Below, one piece after another: positions 46,643 through 54,447 of a stretch of DNA of 64,000 bases. The stretch's first letter is position 1. Every line of letters starts with the position of its first letter. The stretch lies in contig NZ_JBDLLU010000002.1 in NCBI RefSeq assembly GCF_039749495.1, positions 1 through 64,000 of the forward strand, written 5' to 3'. Both the position numbers and the translations under genes were made by a program. A model generated the notes under the pieces. That model was not told where the DNA came from. It did not search any database and worked only from the letters and a program-made list of their open reading frames with translations. The stretch is from Dehalogenimonas sp. THU2. GTDB taxonomy: Bacteria; Chloroflexota; Dehalococcoidia; Dehalococcoidales; Dehalococcoidaceae.

Positions 46643-46828
46643 AGAACCTCTTTTTCCAGAGATTCTATGGCTTTCGTTGCCCCAGCGTCGCTTTACCCCG
46701 TGATGGTTACCTGGATTTCAGGTGCCCTTCTCCACCTCGGCCATTTTACTCCGTGACGGTGGCCAAGTTAGTCCGACAGGGTGGCCAAGTTGCTCCGAAA
46801 CGCTGGCCACTTTGCTCCGAAATACGCA

Positions 46829-47230
46829 TGCAGCACGGGCAACGGGCTCACTCATGGTTTGGGGTACATCGTTGTTATGGGAATAACAGTACACGCAATT
46901 TAGATTACAAACGTCCGTAAGAAGCAGACCCACTCGCGTAGGTCGATACTCTGTTGGTTCTTGAACATCGGGACTGCCCGGTACCGGCCCTGAGGTTAAT
47001 AAACCTAGAATTGACAATGAATTGATGAATTTTCGGTCCGCGGAAGTTCTGGGGACAAAACCCTCTTCGTTGAGAGCTTTCATAATAGGAATTGCAGCCT
47101 GATTCAGGCTCAAGACCCGATGATTCTTAGGAAAATAGGCTAATTGCAGATTATTATGCTCAAGCAAAAAGCACTTCTCAACAAAACAACTCGCGCTTTG
47201 CCTGATAGACAAAGTTTTCATAAAAGACAT
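46829..47230 (-). pseudogene. radical SAM/SPASM protein, 5' part with RRE-like domain
   Basis: Codons 1-134 of the interrupted gene. Residues about 18-80 resemble a PqqD-like RiPP recognition element: beta strands (LEHNNLQLAYFPKNHRVLSL), helix LNQAAIPIMKALNEEG, then FINSLSILGLL. Then comes VGLLLTDVCNLNCVYCYSHN, the CxxxCxxC loop for the SAM cluster (about 107-114). At SEPVARAA the IS begins. Without the insertion the gene would be one 444-residue maturase. It starts 81 bases after a 38-codon ORF that looks like its peptide substrate. Confidence 0.85.
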
Positions 47231-47311
47231 CTAAATTCGATTAGAAACGGGAGCTACCTAAAACAGGCGCTCAAATAAATTTGTCTTGGGTATCTTCACG
47301 CCACCTTAAAA

Positions 47312-47428
47312 TCAAGGGCCTGAAGTAGCTATGCCTTTTGGGTTGATCCCGGATTTCTTCACCGGACCAGCCTTGATTACAGCCGGCTTTACGACTGGTT
47401 TAACTGGTTTTACGGGTTTCTTTTCCAT
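47312..47428 (-). CDS. 38-residue Lys/Pro/Val-rich peptide, candidate RiPP precursor
   Basis: An ATG behind a strong GGAGG site at six-base spacing opens a 38-codon frame ending in TGA. The peptide begins MEKKPVKPVKPVVKPAVIK, so it has Val-Lys-Pro repeats, and ends KSGINPKGIATSGP. It has no Cys, aromatic residue or signal peptide. A TATAAT lies 30 bases upstream. It is 81 bases before a radical SAM/SPASM gene with a fused RRE-like domain on the same strand; small ORFs in this position are usually maturase substrates. No known RiPP class was recognised, and the modification cannot be predicted. Confidence 0.65.
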   Translation of the reverse strand: MEKKPVKPVKPVVKPAVIKAGPVKKSGINPKGIATSGP

Positions 47429-47457
47429 ATCAAACCTCCAGATTCGGTCTCATGCCA

Positions 47458-47463
47458 ATTATA
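47458..47463 (-). promoter_or_regulatory. -10 element of the candidate RiPP operon
   Basis: TATAAT on the minus strand, 30 bases before the precursor ATG. The -35 region is weak. The region between this site and the GIY-YIG gene stop is only about 40 bases. Confidence 0.5.
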
Positions 47464-47502
47464 CTCTTCCACTTAAAACGAAGCCACATGTGACCATCCC
47501 CA

Positions 47503-47841
47503 CTAATACCGCCCCATCCCACCCAGCTTCTCAACCCAAATCCCCTCCAGCATCTTCAAGTCCTCGATGAACTGCTCCTGGCTCTGGCTTTCCTTTTTCT
47601 CCAGCGTATCCAGCACCTCGAAGGTGAAGGCGGCGGCGCCGGATTCCTGCCAGTCTTTCCGCATCTTGTAGTCGAAGGGATTATTGGTAGTCACCGAGAA
47701 ATTGAAGGCGTTTTGCCTGGCCTGGATGTCCGCGGCGGAGTCCAGCAGGTAGCGGCCGCTTGTGGTATTGGTCACCTTGAAGACGCCGCCGGTAATCTTG
47801 CGCTGCTTGTAGGCGTTGATGAGGTCTTTTCTGTTATCCAT
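47503..47841 (-). CDS. GIY-YIG nuclease family protein (intact copy C)
   Basis: 112 residues beginning MDNRKDLINAYKQRKITGGVFKVTN, which corresponds to the short family annotated as GIY-YIG-like in Firmicutes and Chloroflexi: a GVFxVxNxxxGRYLLDSA core, a NPFDYKMRKDWQESG middle and the ending IWVEKLGGMGRY. The classic GIY and YIG triplets are degenerate, so nuclease activity is uncertain. Two fragments of its 3' end lie at 29914-30040 and 43115-43166 in the same orientation, as if this gene's end had served as an integration site. Confidence 0.78.
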   Translation of the reverse strand: MDNRKDLINAYKQRKITGGVFKVTNTTSGRYLLDSAADIQARQNAFNFSVTTNNPFDYKMRKDWQESGAAAFTFEVLDTLEKKESQSQEQFIEDLKMLEGIWVEKLGGMGRY

Positions 47842-48151
47842 CGGGTTCCAAACTCCGTTTTCACCGTTTCAGAGATGATAGCACTCCCACTGAATAATCC
47901 CAATTATGAGCCTCGATAGCGAGCGTCGCATCGCCGCTGTAAACGACTGAGAAGTGTTGTCGAACGTCAAGCCCCAAAAATTGGAGCTCTCCTCCAAAAA
48001 ATGGTACAATCCATAAGCTCGGAAAACAGATAGTACCGCTAGTACCGCGCCGGGCTCGGGTTTCTCACCGGTCTCCGTCAATTCTCTGAACAGACAGGCC
48101 GCATTCGTGCCTGACCTGCGGCCAATTTTCTACAGCAAGGATTCTATAACT

Positions 48152-49477
48152 ATGCAATATAAAGCCTACTCGCTCCACAACTTCAAGACCATCCCCCAGG
48201 TCCAGAAGCTGTCCGCGGAGCAGATACGGGATATCGAGATCGTCGGCTCGGTTCTGCCCTTCAGAACCAACAATTACGTCATCGACGAACTGATTGATTG
48301 GAACGCCGTCCCCGACGACCCGATGTTCATCGCCACCTTTCCGCAGAAAGCCATGCTGGCCCCGGCCGATTACCGGCTGATGCGGGATCTCCATGACAGT
48401 GGCGCGGATTCCCAGGCCATCCAGGACGCCGTGCGCAAGATCCGGCTGCGTCTCAACCCCCACCCCGCCGGGCAGCAGGAATTTAATACCCCCGTCATGG
48501 ACGGCGAGACGTTGCAGGGGCTCCAGCACAAGTACCGGGAGACGGTGCTGTTCTTCCCGGGACAAGGCCAGGTCTGCCACGCCTATTGCACCTTCTGCTT
48601 CCGCTGGCCGCAGTTCACCAAGATGGAAGAGCTCAAGATATCTTCCTGCGAGGTGGAATCCCTGGTGAGCTACCTGGCCGCGCATCCGGAGGTTACCGAC
48701 GTCCTTTTCACCGGCGGCGATCCCATGACCATGAAGGCTCTTGTCATGGCGCGATATATCGAAGCGCTGTTGGTGCCGGAACTGGCGCATATCCGCACCA
48801 TCCGCATCGGTTCCCGGTCTTTGACCTTCTGGCCCTACCGTTTCGTGACCGATCCCGACGCCGCCGAGATGCTGGATCTCTTCCGCAAGGTCCGCGCGGC
48901 TGGGAAACACCTGTCGTTCATGGCCCATTTCAATCACCCGGTGGAACTGGAACCGGAGATCGTCCGGGACGCCATCCGGCGCATCCAGGAAACCGGCGCG
49001 GTCATCAGGACCCAGTCGCCGCTCTTGAAACACATCAACGATGCGCCCGAAATCTGGGCGGAACTGTGGCGCAGGCAGGTTGCCCTGAACTGCGTGCCCT
49101 ATTACATGTTCATCGCCCGGGACACCGGGGCGCAGCGCTATTTTTCGGTGCCGCTGGTCAGGGCCTGGGAGATCTACCGGCAGGCGTTCCAGTCGGTCTC
49201 AGGTATCTGCCGGACCGCCGGAGGCCCCAGCATGTCCGCCTTCCCGGGCAAGGTCCAGGTCCTCGGCGTCGCCGAGGTCGCCGGTGAGAAGGTGTTCGTC
49301 CTCCGCATGGTCCAGGGCAGGGACCCCGACTGGGCCGCCCGCCCCTTCTTTGCCGCCTACGACGAACGCGCCACCTGGTTCGACGACCTCAAACCGGCCT
49401 TCGGCAAGAAGGAGTTCTTCTTCGAGGAAGAACTCCAGGTGCTGCTGACCCCCGGCGAGTACGAGGGCTGTTTCTAG
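48152..49477 (+). CDS. KamA-family radical SAM protein (lysine 2,3-aminomutase-like)
   Basis: 441 residues from the ATG at 48152, ten bases after AAGGA; a GTG at 48107 has no site. The SAM-cluster loop is CHAYCTFCFRWPQF near residue 146, followed by DVLFTGGDPMTM, the glycine-rich SAM contact, and AHFNHPVEL. Lysine 2,3-aminomutase and its relatives use PLP and SAM to shift amino groups. This protein is longer than KamA at the C-terminus, and its C-terminal part (from about 360) looks different, so the substrate could differ. It stands alone on the plus strand. Confidence 0.87.
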   Translation: MQYKAYSLHNFKTIPQVQKLSAEQIRDIEIVGSVLPFRTNNYVIDELIDWNAVPDDPMFIATFPQKAMLAPADYRLMRDLHDSGADSQAIQDAVRKIRLRLNPHPAGQQEFNTPVMDGETLQGLQHKYRETVLFFPGQGQVCHAYCTFCFRWPQFTKMEELKISSCEVESLVSYLAAHPEVTDVLFTGGDPMTMKALVMARYIEALLVPELAHIRTIRIGSRSLTFWPYRFVTDPDAAEMLDLFRKVRAAGKHLSFMAHFNHPVELEPEIVRDAIRRIQETGAVIRTQSPLLKHINDAPEIWAELWRRQVALNCVPYYMFIARDTGAQRYFSVPLVRAWEIYRQAFQSVSGICRTAGGPSMSAFPGKVQVLGVAEVAGEKVFVLRMVQGRDPDWAARPFFAAYDERATWFDDLKPAFGKKEFFFEEELQVLLTPGEYEGCF

Positions 49478-49599
49478 ACGGCTTCCGACGTTCCCAAACA
49501 TCGTCGATCCGTAGGGGTGACACCGGGTGTCGCCCGCCCCGTTACGCCTCGCCGGGGATGTGCGGCCGCAGGAACGACGCCAGGCGTCGCCCCACCCTG

Positions 49600-49914
49600 T
49601 TATTTGGAATATGCCTGGATTTCGTCGATAAGACCCATCGTGTATGCTTTTTTCACGATATCCCAATCGCCCCTTCGGTTGAAAAAAAGAGTGCAATAGT
49701 TTCTTTGTATTTGACTCCCGGTGAACAGATAATCCCTGATCACTTCTAAACCTTCCGGAGAACTAACCAAACCCAGAGAGTAGTCGATGAACCTTGAATC
49801 ATTGAAGGTCATTTCAACATGCAGGTCTTTTAGAATCGCCTTCACATCGTCAGCGGTTCCTTGTTTCGCCAAATTAAGATAATACTGTAGCTTACTGACA
49901 GGTTGGTCTGCCAT
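49600..49914 (-). CDS. hypothetical helical protein
   Basis: 104 residues, soluble, with amphipathic helices and the repeated pattern ADDVKAILKDLH / WDIVKKAYTMGLIDEIQ that could be short HEAT-like or ankyrin-like pairs. No family recognised. The ATG has GGGGGA-like sequence upstream (tcccccatgg read on the other strand), and codon use is coherent. Confidence 0.65.
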   Translation of the reverse strand: MADQPVSKLQYYLNLAKQGTADDVKAILKDLHVEMTFNDSRFIDYSLGLVSSPEGLEVIRDYLFTGSQIQRNYCTLFFNRRGDWDIVKKAYTMGLIDEIQAYSK

Positions 49915-50039
49915 GGGGGAAACTCCTGGCTCATCCTAAGGTGTTCAATTGGGCGATTATAGCACCGAACCACGACAGGATGAAGCCTGCTTTTGGGTTT
50001 GGGTTTATGATATTATTCCCCCATACGGAGAGTGAAACC

Positions 50040-50474
50040 ATGACCATCACCTACCAACCCTTCTCCCCGGCGGACTACCCCGTCGCCATCGCCCTCTGGC
50101 AGCAATGCGAAGGCATCGGCCTCAGCGACGCGGATTCGGAGGCGGCCATCCGGTCCTTCCTCGACCGGAACCCGGGTACCAGCTTCGCCGCTTTCGACGG
50201 GGACAGGCTCATCGGCACGGTTCTAGGCGGCCACGACGGCCGCCGCGGCTACCTCTACCACCTGGCGGTGCATCCCGGCTACCGGCAGCAAGGCGTCGGC
50301 TGCACCCTCGCCAGAAAATGTCTCGATGCTCTAAAAGCCCGAGGCATACAAAAATGCCACCTCTTCATCTTTAACACCAACGAAGCCGGCATTAATTTCT
50401 GGCAAAAACTCGGTTGGACGCAGCGGCAGGACATCAGCGTCATCTCAAAGGTGATGGAACCAGGCACCTGCTGA
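50040..50474 (+). CDS. GNAT-family N-acetyltransferase
   Basis: 144 residues from the ATG at 50040, chosen because GGAG lies just before it; the longer frame to 49941 has no site. The acetyl-CoA motif A is clear: YLYHLAVHPGYRQQGVGCTL (V-x-P-x-x-R-x-x-G-x-G), followed by FIFNTNEAGINFWQKLGW. Family GNAT/RimI-like; the acceptor is unknown. Confidence 0.9.
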   Translation: MTITYQPFSPADYPVAIALWQQCEGIGLSDADSEAAIRSFLDRNPGTSFAAFDGDRLIGTVLGGHDGRRGYLYHLAVHPGYRQQGVGCTLARKCLDALKARGIQKCHLFIFNTNEAGINFWQKLGWTQRQDISVISKVMEPGTC

Positions 50475-50595
50475 TGCTCGATAGAGGAACTCCGTAGGGA
50501 CACGGCGTGCCATGTCCTCCCCACCGTCTTAACCAACTTCCGCCAATTCTCCGCTATAATTAAAAAAAGAGGTGTGTCGAGGGAGGGTGCAAAAA

Positions 50596-51261
50596 ATGAA
50601 AGCCAAACTATCATACCTGTTTGTCGCCCTGTCACTCGTCACAGCCATTATAGCCGCCGGCTGCTCCCAGCCTTTCATCCCGCCCCCCGGCGAGGTCGAA
50701 GCCACGGAGTTCCAGGGCGTCACCCTCACCCCCATCAACAACCAGAATAACAATGCCCTGGCCGGCACGCAGGTAATCGACCGGGAAACCTACCGCCTGA
50801 CCGTCGACGGACTGGCGGCTTCCCCATTGACCCTCAGCTACCAGGATCTCCTCAACCTGCCCCAGGTGTCCAAACTGATCACCCTTCACTGTGTCGAGGG
50901 CTGGAGCTTCGTGGCTAAAATGACCGGTCCCTCGCTTTCTTCGATCTTCGACATGGCCGGCGCCGATCCCGCCGCGACCACCGTCATCTTCTACACCGCC
51001 GACGCCCCGGGCGGCTACACCTCACTCGAGATGAGTTATATCCGGAGCCAGGACGTCATCATCGCCCTGAAGTTGAACGACGTCACCCTGCCCCCCGACC
51101 GCGGCTTCCCCTTCCAGGTCGTCGCCGAAGGCAAATACGGCTACAAATGGGCCAAATGGGTAATCCGCATCGAACTGTCGTCGGATCAGGATTTCCGCGG
51201 GTACTGGGAGATCCGCGGCTACAACAACAACGCCGACATCACCGGCCCCCGCCTGGAATAA
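50596..51261 (+). CDS. lipoprotein with sulfite-oxidase-type molybdopterin domain
   Basis: 221 residues from the ATG at 50596, behind GGGAGGG. The lipobox IIAAGC places Cys at about 24. Residues about 60-215 match the oxidoreductase molybdopterin-binding domain of YedY and sulfite oxidase: YRLTVDGL, LTLSYQDLLNLP, LHCVEGWS with the Cys that ligates molybdenum, then GFPFQVVAEGKYGYKWAKWVI. Sec-type lipoprotein export is unusual for this cofactor family, which is normally Tat-exported after cofactor loading, so it may be inserted or loaded differently or lack the cofactor. Confidence 0.85.
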   Translation: MKAKLSYLFVALSLVTAIIAAGCSQPFIPPPGEVEATEFQGVTLTPINNQNNNALAGTQVIDRETYRLTVDGLAASPLTLSYQDLLNLPQVSKLITLHCVEGWSFVAKMTGPSLSSIFDMAGADPAATTVIFYTADAPGGYTSLEMSYIRSQDVIIALKLNDVTLPPDRGFPFQVVAEGKYGYKWAKWVIRIELSSDQDFRGYWEIRGYNNNADITGPRLE

Positions 51262-51858
51262 CCACAAAAAGTCATTGCGAGGTTACCGCCGAAGCAATCC
51301 AATGCCAAATTAAGTCGCATGCCACGCCCGACCCCGAATCCCCCCACGCAGCTGAAATCTGACAGCTGACGGCTGACAGTTCGCATAATATTTCCGAAAC
51401 CCGCCAAAATCCTATTGACAGCCCAAGTGTGCAGGTGTGCTACAATACGTTCTCCGATAAGTGTTTTACAGGATGGACTTGCTGATTTTACGTACTCTGC
51501 CGCCCGACGGACTTCTTCGCTTGATTCCCACGGATCACCGCCTGAATTGTTTCGATTGTTTTTACTTGTCACAACGAAACAATCTCACGTTTAGCACGTC
51601 GGGTTCCAATCGTGAAAAATCGGGATTGTTTCCTAAAAATAGCATCGGTGAAAAAACAAACACTGTCATTTGCTCTCCCATATCGGTCATCCCCAAAGCT
51701 AGAAAAATGGGTTCGTTTCTGCACTTTGGAATACGACTCCGAAATTTTTTCAGCAAATCTTCTAAGTATCACTCATCTTTACCACCGGCGATGGCCGGCC
51801 CGTTCGCATTTGGGCTTCCAACGTCATATAATGGCTTATCATCTGGGAGGAACCTGAA
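51262..51858. other. intergenic region, no supported gene
   Basis: About 600 bases. It holds the dispersed repeat gtcattgcgagg...cgaagcaatcc (51271-51300), a gctgacggctgacag run near 51352-51380, and a promoter-like TTGACA (51415-51420) with a TGCTACAAT extended -10 (51438-51446) at a long 20-base spacing. Reading frames of 60-136 codons cover it on both strands but have repeat-like composition and no good ribosome sites. Confidence 0.5.
51271..51300. repeat. dispersed intergenic repeat (gtcattgcgagg / cgaagcaatcc)
   Basis: This pair of motifs around a short middle is a common repeat form in many bacterial genomes. One copy is seen here. Confidence 0.5.
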
Positions 51859-52764
51859 TTGGCGGACTTAGATAAAAACGATCGCGTCATGATCTTCATC
51901 GACGGCTCCAATATGTACCATTCGCTGAAAGCGCACTTTCACCGCAGCGACATCGACTTGGGCAAATTCTGCGACAAGCTGGTGGACAAGCGCCGCCTGG
52001 TGCGCATCTACTATTACAACGTCGAGGTCGGCCAGCGCGAAGAGCCGGAGCGATTCAAAGATCAGAAGGTTTTTTTCGACAGCGTGGAGGCCATCCCCTA
52101 CACCGAGTTGCGACTGGGCCGCCTGGTCTATACCAGCGCCTGGCCGAACACCCCTCCCTACGAGAAGGGCGTCGATGTCATGCTGGCCACCGACATGCTG
52201 ACCCACTGCTATAAAAACAATTACGATACCGCCATCCTCGTTGCCGGGGACTCCGATTTCGTCGGGGCGCTCCAGGCGGTCAAGGACAACGGCAAGCACG
52301 TGGAAGTAGCCCTCTTCGGCGAGGAGCGAACCTCCGTCATCCTGCGCAAAGTCGCCGATGTCGTCCACGTCATCGACGGCAACCTGCTTCGCGGCACCTG
52401 GAAGATGCCGACGCCCAGCCGCCAGCAGAAACCCCGCCGCCCCCAGCGCCCCCCGCTGGTTCAGCCGCAACCCGCACAGCCGCAAGCGACACCACAACCG
52501 CAACCGGCTCAACAGCAACCGCCACCGCAGCAGCCACCGCCGGCCGCCCAGCCGCAGCCTGTTCAGCAGCCATCGACCCCGCCTCAGGCTCCGCAACCGC
52601 CGCCATCTGCGCCGCCAGTGCCGCCTCAACCCAGGGCACCTCAACCCCAGGCTCAGGCACCCCAGCCTCAAACTCAGGCGCCTCAGCCCCAACAGCCGCC
52701 CCTGCAACCCTGGCAGCCCTGGAAACAGAAGCAGTTGCCGGAAAAAGAAGCGGATCTGGCCTGA
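51859..52764 (+). CDS. NYN-domain (LabA/DUF88) protein with Pro/Gln-rich tail
   Basis: 301 residues from a TTG start eight bases after GGGAGG. The NYN (PIN-like) nuclease fold covers about 1-175 with the conserved acidic residues: Asp in MIFIDGSNMYHSL (about 14), Asp in EKGVDVMLATDML (about 111) and AGDSDFVGAL (about 133). These coordinate metal in the family and suggest RNA processing. The last 120 residues are almost only Pro, Gln and Ala with PQPQ and QAPQPQ units, a disordered tail that may bring proteins together. No partner gene is obvious. Confidence 0.88.
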   Translation: MADLDKNDRVMIFIDGSNMYHSLKAHFHRSDIDLGKFCDKLVDKRRLVRIYYYNVEVGQREEPERFKDQKVFFDSVEAIPYTELRLGRLVYTSAWPNTPPYEKGVDVMLATDMLTHCYKNNYDTAILVAGDSDFVGALQAVKDNGKHVEVALFGEERTSVILRKVADVVHVIDGNLLRGTWKMPTPSRQQKPRRPQRPPLVQPQPAQPQATPQPQPAQQQPPPQQPPPAAQPQPVQQPSTPPQAPQPPPSAPPVPPQPRAPQPQAQAPQPQTQAPQPQQPPLQPWQPWKQKQLPEKEADLA

Positions 52765-52805
52765 AGGTAACGAATTGCAGCCGCCCCCTGCTTGGTACGT
52801 GGTTA

Positions 52806-52862
52806 AAACCTTTGGTATTTGGAATTTAGTATTTGTTTAGGATTTGGAATTTAGGATTTAGG
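52806..52862. repeat. ggaatttaggattt low-complexity repeat
   Basis: Repeated ttggaatttaggattt units between two genes; similar AT-rich runs occur at 17100-17215 and 24866-24898. Confidence 0.55.
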
Positions 52863-52881
52863 ATTTCCCCGCAGGGGCTCG

Positions 52882-54429
52882 ATGGTCTGGAATAGAGTCC
52901 TCAAAAACCGCCTGGAAGCCGAAACCGGCGCCGTGGTCAAAGACTGGGGCGGCCAGCTGCCGGTAGCCATCGTCTTTCCCAACAGCTATCGCATCGGCAT
53001 GTCCAACCTGGGGGTGCACGCCCTCTACAAGTGGCTGAACGCCCGCGAGGATTTCATCGCCGAGCGCGTCTTCTGGGATGAAACCGAACTGTCCACCAGC
53101 GGTGCCCTGTCCGTTGAGAGCCGTCGCCCCCTGACCGATTTCAGCGTCCTGGCCTTCTCGGTGTCCTGGGAACTGGACTACTTCCATATCCCCCGCATCC
53201 TCCGGGCGGCCGGTCTCCCGGTGTATTCCCGCGACCGCGATGAGTCCCATCCGCTCATCATCGGCGGCGGGGCGACGCTGACCGCCAACCCGGCGCCGGT
53301 AGCCGCTTTCTTCGACGCCATCTGCGTCGGCGAGGCGGAGGCGATCCTGCCCGCCCTGGCAACGCTCCTTCCAGAAGGCATCAATCGACCCCGCCAGGAG
53401 CTACTCGGTCTCTTGGCGACGATCCCCGGCATCTACGTCCCCCAACTCGCAACTCGCAACTCACGACCCGTGACCCCCGTCAAACGCCAGTTCACCGCCA
53501 ACCTCGATGACTTTCCCGTCGGTACCGCTATCTTCACCGATGACACCGATTTCGGCAACATGTACCTGCTGGAAGTGCAAAGGGGCTGCCGCTACTCCTG
53601 CCGCTTCTGCCTGGTAGCCGGGGCCTTCTGCCCCTTTCGCTGGCGGTCCGTCGAGCTGCTGCTTAAAGAAGCCGAAGCTAATTTGAAATACCGCGACCGC
53701 ATCGCCCTGGTCGGCCCGGTCGCCGGCGAACACCCGCAGATCGTCGAGCTGCTGCGAGGTCTCCGGGAGTTGGGTTTCGGCCTGTCCATCGGTTCGATGC
53801 GGGTCAAACCCATCTCGACGGACGTCCTCGACGAGTTAGTCAAGGGTGGCGTCAAGAGCCTGACCATCGCCCCGGAGGCCGGCACGCCGGAACTGCGCCG
53901 CAGTATCGGCAAAAACTTCTCCGACGATGACGTGGTCGAGGCGGTGAGCAAGATCGGTGCGGCCGGCATCAGGCAGCTGACGCTCTACGCCATGATCGGC
54001 CTGCCCGCTGAAACCGACGAGGATGTGAATGCACTCATCGCCCTCACCCTCCGCTGTAAATCCGAGGCCGACAAGCATCGGCTGCTGCTGTCTCTGAACG
54101 TCTCAGCCTTTATCCCCAAGCCGCAGACGACTTTCGAACGGCAGCCCATGGCTGACACCGCTATCATCGTGCAGCGCTTCGACATGCTGGAGCGGTCTCT
54201 TTCACCTCGTGGCGTCAAGGTGAAAGCGGATAACGCCGACTGGGGCCGTGTGCAAGCCGCCCTCTCCCGCGGCGACGAACGCCTGACACCGGTCATAGAG
54301 AAGCTCGACAAGATATCCCTGGCCGGCTGGCGCCGGTCAATGAAGGCCGCAGGGCTGTCTACCGAAGATTACGCCCAACGCAGATTCGAAACCTCAGAAT
54401 CGATGCCCTGGAGTATGATGCAGATGTAG
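52882..54429 (+). CDS. B12-binding-domain radical SAM protein
   Basis: 515 residues. The N-terminal half (about 25-190) resembles a cobalamin-binding Rossmann domain as in the YgiQ/TIGR03960-like groups: VAIVFPNSYRIGMSNLGVHALY, then VLAFSVSWELDYFHIPRIL and PLIIGGGATLTANPAPVA. The SAM-cluster loop is GCRYSCRFCLVAGAF with C-x3-C-x2-C at about residues 236-243. The SAM-contact strands SLTIAPEAGTPELR and LYAMIGLPAETDED follow. It is likely to be a corrinoid- and iron-sulfur-dependent methyltransferase or similar; the substrate is not evident. A dispersed repeat adds LATRNSRPVTP at about residues 190-200. Confidence 0.88.
   Translation: MVWNRVLKNRLEAETGAVVKDWGGQLPVAIVFPNSYRIGMSNLGVHALYKWLNAREDFIAERVFWDETELSTSGALSVESRRPLTDFSVLAFSVSWELDYFHIPRILRAAGLPVYSRDRDESHPLIIGGGATLTANPAPVAAFFDAICVGEAEAILPALATLLPEGINRPRQELLGLLATIPGIYVPQLATRNSRPVTPVKRQFTANLDDFPVGTAIFTDDTDFGNMYLLEVQRGCRYSCRFCLVAGAFCPFRWRSVELLLKEAEANLKYRDRIALVGPVAGEHPQIVELLRGLRELGFGLSIGSMRVKPISTDVLDELVKGGVKSLTIAPEAGTPELRRSIGKNFSDDDVVEAVSKIGAAGIRQLTLYAMIGLPAETDEDVNALIALTLRCKSEADKHRLLLSLNVSAFIPKPQTTFERQPMADTAIIVQRFDMLERSLSPRGVKVKADNADWGRVQAALSRGDERLTPVIEKLDKISLAGWRRSMKAAGLSTEDYAQRRFETSESMPWSMMQM
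53444..53477. repeat. in-frame actcgc repeat insert in the radical SAM gene
   Basis: Caactcgc/aactcac units, the same family as 28076-28109. They sit just before the radical SAM barrel, in a linker. Confidence 0.72.
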
Positions 54430-54447
54430 CTGTATAGTCTGAAGTGC

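Larger units (their letters stand above)
44168..46828 (-). mobile_element. IS21-family insertion sequence, 2661 bp
   Basis: Contains istA and istB in the usual order and ends in imperfect inverted repeats: read inward, TGCGTATTTCGG at the istA end and TGCGGATTTCGG at the istB end. Both ends hold several further ttggcca/ggccac repeats, as is typical for transposase binding sites of this family. A 5-base duplication flanks it. Both genes look intact, so the insertion may be recent and active. Confidence 0.93.

Noticed and set aside
47331-47570. 79-codon plus-strand frame across the peptide ORF
   Set aside because: It is the antisense of the 38-codon minus-strand ORF, which has the strong GGAGG site and a -10 element; the plus frame has neither.
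51461-51871. 136-codon plus-strand frame before the NYN gene
   Set aside because: Composition is repeat-like, it has no good start, runs over the real ribosome site of the NYN gene and is contradicted by an equally open frame on the other strand.
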